From Gemmatimonadota bacterium (GTDB taxonomy: Bacteria; Gemmatimonadota; Gemmatimonadetes; Gemmatimonadales; Gemmatimonadaceae), in assembly GCA_028287285.1 (NCBI GenBank), contig JAQBPY010000065.1, forward strand, positions 1-64,000: 64,000 nt of DNA, given 5' to 3'. How positions within the stretch are numbered: the first letter of the stretch is position 1; every line of letters begins with the position of its first letter. Positions 18,083-26,110 of this stretch are shown here, piece by piece. The notes under the pieces were generated by a model. That model was not told where the DNA came from. It searched no databases and saw only the letters and a list, made by a program, of their open reading frames with translations. Made by a program: the position numbers and the translations under genes.

Positions 18083-18738
18083 GGCGTCGCGCCCGGGGTC
18101 GTCTTGTACAGCGTAACGAGATGGTTCGCGATGCGGACGTCGCCAAGGGTTTTTGGTGTGGTCACCGGCAGCGCATCAGGCGCGATCCCCTCCGGGCGAT
18201 TGCCACGGGAAATCTGCTGCACGAGCTTGGGAATGGCGCCGGCGGGAATCTTGAAGTCGCGGAGCTTGATCTCGCGAATCTGGAATTCACTGAGACCGGG
18301 CCGCACCACACGGAACGTCCCGCCAAAGGAAAGACGCTCACGATCATTCAACAGGCCGCCGAGCGGACCCAGGATTCCGCTGCCGGCGATGTCTTTGACG
18401 GGCACAACCGCACGCACGAAAAGCGCATCGCCAATGACCGCGGCCTCGGCGCTGTCGGCGCTCGTGGGGATGGTTTTGGCAACCGTTTGAAAGACGTACG
18501 ACGCCACTTCGCCGGCCCGGAGGTTGGCAAAGACGGGACCGCTCGTGGTGGACATCGATTCGATGGCCAGCCTACCGCGCTCACCGGCCGCCGGGGACAG
18601 CGGCTCCCACGTGGACGTCGTGGCCACGACGGGTGCCGCCCCGGTGACCTTGCTCATCCACTTGTCGCGGGTGAACCACGCGGCAACGCAGAGAATTGCC
18701 AACAGCACGAGACATCCCATGCGAGCAATGCAGCCCAT
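18079..18738 (-). CDS. Membrane-anchored protein of unknown function
   Basis: This 219-residue protein has one N-terminal transmembrane helix (about 8-24, CLVLLAILCVAAWF) and an extracytoplasmic domain. The domain includes FANLRAGEVASYVFQT, an AVVPVKDIAGSGILGPLGGLL stretch and a final LGDVRIANHLVTLYK segment. The run of amphipathic strands and a basic loop resembles proteins with lipid-binding domains of the DUF2993 type, but the match is not certain. It sits 3 bp after thpR and overlaps the sigma-54 activator by 4 bp, so it is co-expressed with both. Confidence 0.65.
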   Translation of the reverse strand: MGCIARMGCLVLLAILCVAAWFTRDKWMSKVTGAAPVVATTSTWEPLSPAAGERGRLAIESMSTTSGPVFANLRAGEVASYVFQTVAKTIPTSADSAEAAVIGDALFVRAVVPVKDIAGSGILGPLGGLLNDRERLSFGGTFRVVRPGLSEFQIREIKLRDFKIPAGAIPKLVQQISRGNRPEGIAPDALPVTTPKTLGDVRIANHLVTLYKTTPGATP

Positions 18739-18741
18739 CGG

Positions 18742-19311
18742 TCAGCGTCCTCCCCCTGCGAGTGTCGCCGCGTGCACCTTGCGGTAGCGGGCGCCATCCG
18801 GCGCCAGCGTGCTTTCGAACAGCGTGATCTCCTCGACCGCGCACGTCGCTGAAAAATCTATCTTGCGCGCGGCTCGGGCAAACCGCCGCATTCGATCCTC
18901 GGGCAGCGGCGTCCGGACGCGGGCCAGTGTGACATGCGGCCGGAATGCACGCCCCTCGATGCCAAAGCCGTGAGTATCAGCCGCGACCTCGACGTCGTGA
19001 TGCAGCAGCTCGAGGCGCGGCTCCTGTGCTACACCGATCCATACGACGCGTGCCCGCCGGAAGTTTGGAAAGGCGCCAAGACCGCCAATTTCCATGGCAA
19101 ATGGCCGGTGCTTCGCGGCCGCACTTTCCGCGACGGCGACGACTGCCTCCAGCCGGACGCCGGGGACGTCACCTAAGAACCTTAGGGTAAGGTGTCGCTT
19201 GGGCGGAGCGACCCATGCAAGCTCGGGCGCTTCAGCCCGCAACATGGCGAGCGCTGCTTCCAGTGTCTCGAGCAGCGCTGTTGGGAGCTCAATGGCGAGA
19301 AAGAGGCGCAC
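18742..19311 (-). CDS. thpR: RNA 2',3'-cyclic phosphodiesterase
   Basis: ThpR (2H phosphoesterase family, formerly LigT) opens 2',3'-cyclic phosphates on RNA ends. The 189-residue sequence carries both HxT motifs in symmetric positions: His40-Leu-Thr42 in KRHLTLRFLGD and His126-Val-Thr128 in RPHVTLARV. It starts at GTG (19311), where a TAGATT box ends six bases upstream and no ribosome-binding site exists, so it appears to be the leaderless first gene of the operon containing the sigma-54 activator. Confidence 0.92.
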   Translation of the reverse strand: MRLFLAIELPTALLETLEAALAMLRAEAPELAWVAPPKRHLTLRFLGDVPGVRLEAVVAVAESAAAKHRPFAMEIGGLGAFPNFRRARVVWIGVAQEPRLELLHHDVEVAADTHGFGIEGRAFRPHVTLARVRTPLPEDRMRRFARAARKIDFSATCAVEEITLFESTLAPDGARYRKVHAATLAGGGR

Positions 19312-19317
19312 TCGCCC

Positions 19318-19323
19318 AATCTA
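19318..19323 (-). promoter_or_regulatory. Putative -10 box (TAGATT) of leaderless thpR operon promoter
   Basis: TAGATT on the minus strand ends exactly six bases before the GTG start of thpR. It would drive thpR, the 219-residue membrane protein, the sigma-54 activator and the 150-residue membrane protein. Confidence 0.5.
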
Positions 19324-19394
19324 GACCAGAAGATCAACAAATGAACCTTCAGGCCGTGCCTATGGCCAAGCTGCCGTCGCGGCGGCGTGCACAG

Positions 19395-20109
19395 CTAGTA
19401 CTGCAGATCGATCAACTCACGCACGCGCAGCACCGCTTCGGCGCGTACGGGCGCAGGCGCGTCGTCTCGTACGAGTTCCACCCGCACATCACGAAAGCCA
19501 CCGGACGCCTTCACCGCATCGGCAACTGGCCGCAGTGCACGCATCCACGCCGCATAGTCCTCCGCGGAGTTGGGACCGTGTCCCACAATGAGCAGTGCCC
19601 GCTCCGATGGTGGGGAGCCCACCTACGTCGCCAACGCGCGACCGCGATCCGCAAGCACGCGCGCCATCTCGATGGAGCTGTCCATCGCCGCGGTAACCCG
19701 CATGGGAACAGACCCGTGTGCCTTCTCGATGCCCGACATGTGCAGGTGATGCATCATCTCATTGTCGAGCGTCACGGACTCGCCCGCGAGATATCGTATC
19801 TGGTCGTAGTGGCCGCTATGGCTCGATATGAGCATCGGGACGACCACGATCCGAGATACCCCCTGCGCGGCGAGCGTGGCCGCAGCGTCCTGAAAACGAG
19901 TGGTCGCCGCACTAGTGCCCATGAGGAAGCTCACAGCCACCGGGCCTCCCGTATGTGCCTGCTTCGCCACGTCCACGACGTATGCGTTCCAGAGCGAATC
20001 GCCGCCGTGCGCGACCACGATGGTTCCCACCTTGGTGGGCCTGGGCGCTCGAGGCGCAGGGAAGCGAGAGCGCGACTGCGAGAAGCGTGCGGATCATGTA
20101 GCGGATCAT
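19395..20109 (-). pseudogene. Exported CbiX/sirohydrochlorin-chelatase-like gene, broken
   Basis: The pieces add up to one gene on the minus strand. ATG at 20109 opens a signal peptide (MIRTLLAVALSLPCASSAQA). One base out of frame just after it the product continues TKVGTIVVAHGGDSLWNAY, then PMLISSHSGHYDQIRYLAGE and up to RALAT. TAG at 19620-19622 interrupts, and the same frame goes on with SERALLIVGHGPNS up to LRVRELIDLQY, where a second stop (19395) cuts off the expected C-terminal part. The VAHGG, SSHSGHY and VGHGPNS histidine motifs are those of the CbiX chelatase fold, which inserts metal into sirohydrochlorin; the signal peptide points to an exported metal-binding variant. One frameshift, one nonsense codon and a truncation suggest real decay, though sequencing error could explain part. 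Confidence 0.7.
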
Positions 20110-20271
20110 CTAACCGATGATCGAAGCACGGCCGGGGTTACGCGGGCGGCTGAGCAGCTTGTGCCCAGTCGCGTCGTCATGCGTCTCCACGCGGCGGCAA
20201 CGAGGATCGCGGACGTGCTGAGAGCAGAGCGGTGGTGCATGTGTCGTTCATCCAATCGTTGAAGGGACCGG

Positions 20272-20532
20272 TCAGTCGGCGTCCGAAATGCCGTTCTCGA
20301 TTGCGTATCGCGTCAGCGCCGCAACCGACGAGGTGCCAAGCTTTTTCGCGATGTTCTCGCGATGGCAGTTCACGGTACGAAGACCAATGCCAAGCCGCTC
20401 CGCGATTTTCTTGCTGGTGTAGCCAAGGGCGATGCGCCCCAGCACCTGGCGTTCACGCGCCGTGAGCCGCACGGGCGCGCGGTCGACATCGGCGGGTGTC
20501 ATGGGTTCGCGAGGAGGCGCGTGTCCGTACAT
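20272..20532 (-). CDS. LuxR-type helix-turn-helix protein (HTH domain only)
   Basis: The 86-residue product is little more than a LuxR/GerE DNA-binding domain: LTARERQVLGRIALGYTSKKIAERLGIGLRTVNCHRENI with the usual Glu-Arg start, Lys-Lys-Ile scaffold and recognition helix. The N-terminal 20 residues are a short tail, and there is no receiver or ligand domain. Stand-alone GerE-like regulators of this size often act with a partner protein or respond to oligomerisation, but no function is assignable. It starts at ATG 20532 with a TACGTT box six bases upstream. Confidence 0.82.
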   Translation of the reverse strand: MYGHAPPREPMTPADVDRAPVRLTARERQVLGRIALGYTSKKIAERLGIGLRTVNCHRENIAKKLGTSSVAALTRYAIENGISDAD

Positions 20533-20538
20533 GACGGC

Positions 20539-20544
20539 AACGTA
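20539..20544 (-). promoter_or_regulatory. Putative -10 box (TACGTT) of leaderless HTH-gene promoter
   Basis: TACGTT on the minus strand ends six bases before the ATG at 20532; no ribosome-binding site is present. The 90-bp gap up to 20622 holds nothing else recognisable. Confidence 0.42.
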
Positions 20545-20622
20545 TCCAGCATACCCGAGTAAATCAATCGGGATTGCTACCAGTATGTATTCATTCTGCG
20601 TAAGTCAATGTCCTACATGAAC

Positions 20623-20853
20623 TTAGGAATCAGATCGGAGCTCAATGGCGACATGCGTGAACCCCTGTTCACGCGCCAATGCCAATGCGGCGCGCCGCAG
20701 CTCCGCATCAGATCCCAATCTGGCTACTGTGGCCTCGTCGGCAATGAGCACGGCCAGGCCTGCCCGCGCCTCCACACGACACACCAGCCCGCGCTCCGCC
20801 AATGCTCCTTCCAGCACCGGCTGGCTGCCGGGCTTTTCGCGGCGAACGCTCAT
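20623..20853 (-). CDS. Small protein translationally coupled to larE, unknown function
   Basis: The frame from ATG 20853 encodes 76 residues (MSVRREKPGSQPVLEGALAE..., ending ALAREQGFTHVAIELRSDS). The ATG overlaps the TGA of larE as ATGA, so it is made with LarE. It has no cysteines beyond one (GLVCRVEARAG) and no membrane segment; its layout (strand, helix, strand, helix, strand) suggests a small alpha/beta domain. The closing THVAIELR motif resembles the end of the C-terminal domain in some PP-loop sulfur transferases, so it may be a detached domain of LarE. That is a guess from position and pattern. The frame is open upstream of the ATG, but that part overlaps larE. Confidence 0.6.
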   Translation of the reverse strand: MSVRREKPGSQPVLEGALAERGLVCRVEARAGLAVLIADEATVARLGSDAELRRAALALAREQGFTHVAIELRSDS

Positions 20854-21665
20854 GCGGTGACTCCATGCAGCACATTCAACGAGCCCGACCTGAAGCCGCG
20901 AAGATCGAGTGACGCGCGCGAGAATCCCGCACCTTTTACCGCCTTCACGAGCACTGAGAGCTTTGCCGGTTCCATCCACTCCGGCAGCGTCGCCTGTGAC
21001 AGCTCCACTCGCGCGAGATCATCATGATACCGGACGCGCAGGTCCCCCTCGATACCCAGGTTGCGCAACGCCTTTTCGGCCTGCTCCACCTGCCCCAGCC
21101 GCTCCGTCGTTACACTCGTGCCGTAGGGAATACGTGACGACAGGCACGGCGACGACGGCTGCGACCAGGTGGGGATGCCAAGTGCGCGGGAGCGGTCACG
21201 AATGTCCGCCTTGGTGAATCCAAGTGTTGCCAGGGGGCTCGCCACGGCATGCTCGTGGGCCGCCCGCGCGCCGGGACGATAGTCGGCCAGATCGTCGGCA
21301 TTTGTGCCATCGACCACCGTGTGGAACCCGCGAGTGCGAGCCACGGGCACGAGCTTCGACCACAGCTCCGTCTTGCAGAAGTAGCAGCGGTTGGACGGAT
21401 TGGCTGCGTAGCGCGGATCCTTCAACTCGTCCGTATCCAGCTCGAGCACGGGCACGTCGAACGCGTCAGCCACCCCCCGTGCCACCGCCCATTGTTCTGC
21501 GGGATACGACGCGCTCCGGCCAATGATCGCGAGCACGTCATCCCGGCCGAGCGCCCGTTGTGCGACAACGGCGAGATACGCCGAGTCCACGCCGCCGCTG
21601 AAGCCGATGGCCACGCGGCCGCGCGCCTGAAGCCAGTGCGTGAGGGCGAGCTCCTTCTCATCCAT
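20850..21665 (-). CDS. larE: ATP-dependent sacrificial sulfur transferase LarE
   Basis: LarE supplies sulfur to the nickel-pincer nucleotide cofactor of lactate racemase and relatives. The 271-residue protein has the PP-loop SGGVDSAYL (23-31), the ELDTDELKDPRY region and SSPCLSSRIPYG with Cys174, the position of the sacrificial cysteine. It also has CYFC (Cys94, Cys97). LarE forms with three conserved cysteines that bind a [4Fe-4S] cluster have been described, whereas the Lactiplantibacillus enzyme has only one of them; this sequence fits the three-cysteine type. LarB and LarC are absent here. A TAGATT box lies seven bases before the ATG, inside one copy of a 15-bp direct repeat. Sequence identification is strong; the cluster is inference. 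Confidence 0.88.
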   Translation of the reverse strand: MDEKELALTHWLQARGRVAIGFSGGVDSAYLAVVAQRALGRDDVLAIIGRSASYPAEQWAVARGVADAFDVPVLELDTDELKDPRYAANPSNRCYFCKTELWSKLVPVARTRGFHTVVDGTNADDLADYRPGARAAHEHAVASPLATLGFTKADIRDRSRALGIPTWSQPSSPCLSSRIPYGTSVTTERLGQVEQAEKALRNLGIEGDLRVRYHDDLARVELSQATLPEWMEPAKLSVLVKAVKGAGFSRASLDLRGFRSGSLNVLHGVTA

Positions 21666-21671
21666 GCATGT

Positions 21672-21712
21672 GAATCTATCAGCCTGCGGGGCGGGGCGAA
21701 TGTATCAGCCTG
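21672..21712 (-). promoter_or_regulatory. Tandem 15-bp direct repeat with -10-like boxes upstream of larE
   Basis: Two 15-bp copies, CAGGCTGATAGATTC (21686-21672) and CAGGCTGATACATTC (21712-21698) on the minus strand, differ at one base and are 26 bp apart. Each contains a TANNNT box; the proximal TAGATT ends seven bases before the larE ATG. They may be a duplicated promoter or two regulator sites. The rest of the 201-bp gap to the divergent regulator holds GC-rich hairpins without recognisable genes. Confidence 0.45.
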
Positions 21713-21866
21713 GAAAATTTGCGGTTGTCCGATGCGGAGCCGTGCGGAAAGCCGTACTTTCGGTGCGTTCGTGAAAGCCTGACAGGAAACGCGAGGGCGG
21801 CGAAGCCGCGGCCCGCGAAGGTGCCAGCAGTGGCTGGCGACATGCACGGCAGACACACATCGCATC

Positions 21867-22562
21867 ATGCGCATGGAGCAGGCAGTTCCGGTTTCGGTCT
21901 TCGTCGTGGGACTTTCGCCACGCGAGCGCGAGCGGCTCCTCGAGCTGCTTCCGTCCAGCGATTCGCACATCACACTAGCCTCAGCGCTTCTCGCGGACGA
22001 TGGCTCGCATGGTGAGCCGCCCGACCTGGTGATCATCGACGCCAATGGTGGTGCCGCGCGTGCAGCCCAGACAGTTCAGCGGGCGCGGCGCCGCTGGCCA
22101 ACACCTCCCATGCTCTGTCTCAACGTCAGCGACGGTGCGGATGCAGTCATGCTGCTCGACGCAGGCGCCGACGATGTGTCCATGTCGGACACCCCCTTCG
22201 ACGTCGTCTCCGCGCTCGTGTCCGCGGCGCTGCGGCGTGTACGGGTCTCCAATGCGCAGGCGCGCATCAAGTTCGGCGATCTCATTTACGACCGCGAAGC
22301 ACGGCGGGTATGGTGCGCAGGCCAGGAAGTGCTCTTCACGCCCAGAGAGCTCAGGTTGTTCGATATCCTGTTTCTACGCGCGGGGAACCCGGTGTCGGCG
22401 GATACGTTGCAGGACTACGTCTGGAGCGACGGGCATGCGGCCACGTCCAATGCGCTGGCCGTCTACATCGGATACCTGCGCAAGAAGCTGCGCGGCAGCC
22501 GCATCTCCATGCTGGAGACGCTTCGCGGGAATGGCTATCGCTTCGTCCGCCGAACGGACTGA
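21867..22562 (+). CDS. OmpR/PhoB-type winged-helix regulator with degenerate receiver
   Basis: This 231-residue protein has an N-terminal receiver-like domain (about 8-125) and a C-terminal winged helix (about 135-228: FGDLIYDREARRVWCAGQEV, FTPRELRLFDIL, ETLRGNGYRFVR), the usual OmpR/PhoB order. In the receiver the phospho-acceptor position is kept (Asp58 in LVIIDAN). The acidic pair after the first strand is missing (VFVVGLS), and the near-invariant lysine reads threonine (Thr109 in SDTPFD). It is thus probably not phosphorylated in the normal way. No histidine kinase is adjacent. It lies divergent from larE, which carries tandem repeats in the shared intergenic region. Confidence 0.85.
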   Translation: MRMEQAVPVSVFVVGLSPRERERLLELLPSSDSHITLASALLADDGSHGEPPDLVIIDANGGAARAAQTVQRARRRWPTPPMLCLNVSDGADAVMLLDAGADDVSMSDTPFDVVSALVSAALRRVRVSNAQARIKFGDLIYDREARRVWCAGQEVLFTPRELRLFDILFLRAGNPVSADTLQDYVWSDGHAATSNALAVYIGYLRKKLRGSRISMLETLRGNGYRFVRRTD

Positions 22563-22566
22563 TCGG

Positions 22567-24453
22567 CTATCGAATACGGGCCATCGGGTCCATGGAGGCC
22601 GCGGCAGCACGAAGTAGTGCGTCGTTGAGCAGGGGTAATTGCGGGAGCAGCGGGAGCCGGACGTTCGCTCCCCGGATGTCTCGCGTATGTGCTTCCATCC
22701 AGGCCAATAGTCCCCGCGCCACACGCTCGTTGGCTTTGCCATGCGGCGTATTATCGCCCAGGTTGCCGAGCATCATGGCGGTGATGGCGAGGCGCGGTCG
22801 CGGTGAGAAAGCCAGCTCGGAGAGCTTGGCGTTGAACTCGAGATCGGCGCCCGCGGTGGGGCTGCCGAGCCGCTTGTCGATTGCATGGCGGCCCTCGTGC
22901 ACGAAGATCGATGTCTCCTGGATCGCATCGCCGTAAAGCCGCTCGTACGCCGCTTCCAAAGCTGTTCCGGCCAGACCTTGGCTGCTCAACGAATCGAGGA
23001 GCTGTTGCTGTCCGTCGCGCTGCATGCGATCCGCAACACTTGGGAAATACGCAACGGGGGTCGTCTCTGCCCGGATCAGGTCAGCGGCGCTGTCGGCCGC
23101 AATCTCGCGATTGCGTAACGCCCGCCGCGTTGAATCCGTTATCACGCTCCATGCGTCGAGCGTGCCGTCCGCGTACTCCGGCCGCACCTGGATGATCAGG
23201 TCCTTGGTGGCCCAACCACCGTGACCGGCACGGCCATCCCACAACCATGTCTGGAAGCCGTCGGACACCATTCCGTCCAGCGCCACGAAGCGTAGGTCGG
23301 CCGAGTGCCCGTACTGCGTGATCTGGCGGCGTTCGTCCACCACGCGATGACCGAAATGCAGATCGTTGTAGCCCGACGTCACGCCAAAATTCACATATGC
23401 GCCGAACCGCGCGTCGAGCTCGGATGCGAGCCTCACGCGGTCCAGCCGCGGCATTGCTCCCGTCCATCCGAGGTGTGGCCACAGCACGGCGCCGAGCGCC
23501 AGATATTTTCGTCGCCACTCCGTCGTATCCGTCTTCCCGAGCGCGAGCTGGCGGTAATACTCCTCCGTGGCCAGTTGGACGCCTTTCAGGAATCGCGCAT
23601 AGTGAATGATCTCGTCCAGGCGCGCGTCGGCCGTGGCGGCGGCCACGACCAGCGCCGCGTCGAACAACCGCGAATCCATGAGCGCTTTGGTAATTGACGC
23701 AGCCTGCGGTGTGCCTGCAGCGTGGCCGTAACCGGGCAACGCCGCCTCGAGCACACGACGAGGGTCGTGCAACAACCCGCGCGAGGTATCGCCCGTGCCT
23801 ATGAGGTAGTATGAGCGCCAACCGTCCAGGAGCGATGGCCCGTCTCCGGCTACGGCGGCGGCCATGATGAGCGCTTTCGCGAGCCTGGTCTGCCCGGGAT
23901 TCTGGCGGACAATCGTGCGAAGCTGCATCACTCCGGTATGCAGGAAGTGCAGCGTTGCGGAATCCATCGCGGCCGGGCGTTCTCCGCGGCGAAGCTGCTG
24001 CAAGCGTGGGTCGGCAATGCTTTCGACCAATGCCACGAGCGCCCCGGCGCTGTCGGCCATGCTGTTCGATTCCGCGAGCGCCGACAAGGCCATGGCTCGC
24101 GCAGCGGTGAAGTTCCCATTGGCCATGAGCATGCGTGCGCGCTCCACGTCAATGAGCGGCTTCGCATCCTGAATGCGGGCGCCTTCTGCCAACAGCCGCG
24201 ACGCTGCGACGGTATCAGCACGAATTCGCCATGCGATGGTGGCAAGGACTCGCGTGGCCTGCACGCGGTGATTCCGCACCGTGTCGCTTGCCAGGACGGA
24301 CCTGAATGCCTGTTCCGCGCCGGCAATGTCAGCGGCCAGGAATGCCGACTCTCCGCGAACGAACGCCGGAGCGCCCGATTGCGCCGCGGCCAGACGTGCG
24401 CCACCAATCACCATGAGGAGGGGCAAATACTTCACCCCGAATGATACCCTCAA
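22567..24453 (-). CDS. Secreted HExxH-motif protein (putative zinc peptidase) with helical repeats
   Basis: The 628-residue product begins with a signal peptide (leader to about residue 25, ending LAAAQS). Residues about 30-330 are alpha-helical repeats of TPR type (GAPAFVRGESAFLAADIAGAEQ and similar). The C-terminal third contains FVHEGRHAID (His519-Glu520 ... His523), an HExxH zinc-peptidase motif, followed 20 residues on by FNAKLSEL, a possible third-ligand glutamate. No family was recognised, so peptidase activity is inferred from the motif alone. The TTG start overlaps the blaI stop as TTGA, so the gene is coupled to blaI; a GTG six codons in (24435) is the alternative. Pairing of a BlaI repressor with an HExxH protein recalls BlaI-BlaR1, but this protein is secreted and lacks the BlaR1 membrane architecture. 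Confidence 0.75.
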   Translation of the reverse strand: MRVSFGVKYLPLLMVIGGARLAAAQSGAPAFVRGESAFLAADIAGAEQAFRSVLASDTVRNHRVQATRVLATIAWRIRADTVAASRLLAEGARIQDAKPLIDVERARMLMANGNFTAARAMALSALAESNSMADSAGALVALVESIADPRLQQLRRGERPAAMDSATLHFLHTGVMQLRTIVRQNPGQTRLAKALIMAAAVAGDGPSLLDGWRSYYLIGTGDTSRGLLHDPRRVLEAALPGYGHAAGTPQAASITKALMDSRLFDAALVVAAATADARLDEIIHYARFLKGVQLATEEYYRQLALGKTDTTEWRRKYLALGAVLWPHLGWTGAMPRLDRVRLASELDARFGAYVNFGVTSGYNDLHFGHRVVDERRQITQYGHSADLRFVALDGMVSDGFQTWLWDGRAGHGGWATKDLIIQVRPEYADGTLDAWSVITDSTRRALRNREIAADSAADLIRAETTPVAYFPSVADRMQRDGQQQLLDSLSSQGLAGTALEAAYERLYGDAIQETSIFVHEGRHAIDKRLGSPTAGADLEFNAKLSELAFSPRPRLAITAMMLGNLGDNTPHGKANERVARGLLAWMEAHTRDIRGANVRLPLLPQLPLLNDALLRAAAASMDPMARIR

Positions 24454-24839
24454 CGGTCGCCGCGGTCTCGCTTCCTGGCGGGAGGCTTCAACAGTTCGCG
24501 CATGCGCGCCAGTTCGGCCGCCGAAAACTTTCGCTGCTCCATCAGGTGCGCGAGCAGCTTGAGCGGCGATCCGCCGTAGATCTTGTCCAGCACCCTGTCC
24601 AGCGTCGATTCTCCCGCCGTCTCCGCGTCGATCACGGGGTAGTACACATGTGTCTTTCCTTCCCCACGCCGATGCGACACATAGCCCTTCAGTTCGAGCG
24701 TCCGTATCATGCTCGAGATGCTCGTGTAAGCGAGGGCAGGATCAACGCGGTCGCGCACCTCGGTGACCGTTGCCTCGCCCAGGTCCCAGAGCACACTCAT
24801 GATGTCCAGCTCGCGCTGGGTCAGATGCAGGGCGGTCAT
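24450..24839 (-). CDS. blaI: BlaI/MecI/CopY family transcriptional repressor
   Basis: This 129-residue winged-helix protein starts LTQRELDIMSVLWDLGEATVTEVRD and continues to ISSMIRTLELKGYVSHRRGEGKTHVYYPV, the classic BlaI/CopY DNA-binding wing, followed by a helical dimerisation tail with a basic end (KPPARKRDRGDR). Family members repress beta-lactamase, mecA or copper operons and are released by proteolysis or metal. It lies between a DUF418 membrane protein gene (37 bp) and an HExxH protein gene (TTGA overlap), so it probably autoregulates this operon. A palindrome at 26111-26132 ahead of the operon is a candidate operator. ATG at 24839 is chosen; a TTG three codons earlier is less likely. 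Confidence 0.9.
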   Translation of the reverse strand: MTALHLTQRELDIMSVLWDLGEATVTEVRDRVDPALAYTSISSMIRTLELKGYVSHRRGEGKTHVYYPVIDAETAGESTLDRVLDKIYGGSPLKLLAHLMEQRKFSAAELARMRELLKPPARKRDRGDR

Positions 24840-24876
24840 CGTGGGCAAATGTGGTGTGAAACACGCGCACTTCGCA

Positions 24877-26070
24877 TCAGATTGGCCGTCCGTAGGTCAG
24901 TCGTCTCCACACCCATTCCACAGGGCCGAAACGGTAGTGCGAGAGCCACCAGGCGCTGAGCGGGATCTGTACGGCAAGAATCGTGATGGCAATGAACATC
25001 GCTCTCGACGCGCCCACACGCCACCACAGGGCAAAGCCGAATCCATAGGAAAGCACCACGCATGTGATGGAGTGCATGAGGTAGTTCGTGAGCGCCATGC
25101 GGCCCACCGGCCCGAACACCGTAATTACGCGACGGCCGTCCACAACGAGCAATGCGATTGTGGCCGCGTATCCAATGGCAAGCATCGGAACGCCGATGCC
25201 CTGCATCACGACACCAATCAACCCCCCTGCCGAGGGCATGAGGTACGGCCAGCGCTCCATGCTCCACGCAGCAATGAGATTGGCGGGCAGGCCTACACTC
25301 AGGCCGAGCAGGCTCCATTGTCGGACCGTTTGACGGTGGGCAGATGGCGACAACGCGATGCCGGATCGCACCGTCCACAACCCGAGCAGGAACATGCCAA
25401 GCACCTTAGGGAACCGCACGGTAACGACAAGGTCGGCCCAGCGAATACCCACGAATACCAGGTTGCCAAGGAGGGCGTCCTTCAAGGTGCCTCTACCCAT
25501 GGCTTCAAACATGGAAAGAATCTTTGGCGGCACTCCCACTGCTGACGTCGCCGGTGTCGCAGGTGAGCCTGTGAGCATCCATGCGACGAGCGCCACGGCA
25601 TACAGCACGGTGGGAACGGCAAGCAGCCCCACCGTCCATCGGAGCAGCGAGCGATTGGACTTGCGCGCAAACCACGGCATCGTGAATCCGAGCAGGGCGT
25701 ACAGCATGAGGATGTCGCCTGCCCAGACCAGAAAGGCATGAACCGCACCGATGCCCAGGAGGATCCGCAGACGGCGCCTGAACCTCGGCACCGCCGCATC
25801 ACCACCGCGGCTGAGCTGTACACCAAAGCCGATGCCGAACAGCAGGGAAAAAACAGAATAGAACTTGCCGTCCACGAAAACGTGCTCGAGAAATCGTGCA
25901 ACGGTGTCCGCAGCGGCAGTGGGCAGCGCTGCGGCCCGATTGGCCGGTATGGCGAACAGCCCGAAGAACACCAGCACATTCGCCAGCAGAATGCCGCCAA
26001 CGGCCACACCGCGAATCACGTCCAGCGCCTGGATGCGCTCGCGCACGGGCAACGTTGCGACAGCAAGCAT
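24877..26070 (-). CDS. DUF418 membrane protein
   Basis: The 397-residue product (ATG 26070) has about ten hydrophobic segments. The N-terminal RIQALDVIRGVAVGGILLAN block and the C-terminal DUF418 region (RMALTNYLMHSITC, then GPVEWVWRRLTYG) define the family. DUF418 proteins are inner-membrane proteins of unknown role, related to acyltransferase-like (DUF1624/HgsNAT) folds. The frame extends upstream to TTG at 26112, but the family begins shortly after the chosen ATG. It is the first gene of a leftward operon with blaI and the HExxH protein, behind a 22-bp palindrome. Confidence 0.85.
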   Translation of the reverse strand: MLAVATLPVRERIQALDVIRGVAVGGILLANVLVFFGLFAIPANRAAALPTAAADTVARFLEHVFVDGKFYSVFSLLFGIGFGVQLSRGGDAAVPRFRRRLRILLGIGAVHAFLVWAGDILMLYALLGFTMPWFARKSNRSLLRWTVGLLAVPTVLYAVALVAWMLTGSPATPATSAVGVPPKILSMFEAMGRGTLKDALLGNLVFVGIRWADLVVTVRFPKVLGMFLLGLWTVRSGIALSPSAHRQTVRQWSLLGLSVGLPANLIAAWSMERWPYLMPSAGGLIGVVMQGIGVPMLAIGYAATIALLVVDGRRVITVFGPVGRMALTNYLMHSITCVVLSYGFGFALWWRVGASRAMFIAITILAVQIPLSAWWLSHYRFGPVEWVWRRLTYGRPI

Positions 26071-26110
26071 GGTTTTGTCGGTCAGGGGCTCAGTTGTACA
26101 AAATGCGCAC

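Noticed and set aside
21815-21850. GC-rich hairpins between larE and the OmpR-type gene, considered as a riboswitch
   Set aside because: No match to a riboswitch consensus that I can recognise and no expression platform visible.
24854-24864. Short inverted repeat GTGT-GAA-ACAC just upstream of blaI
   Set aside because: Only 4-bp arms; common by chance and inside the 37-bp intergenic gap of an operon.
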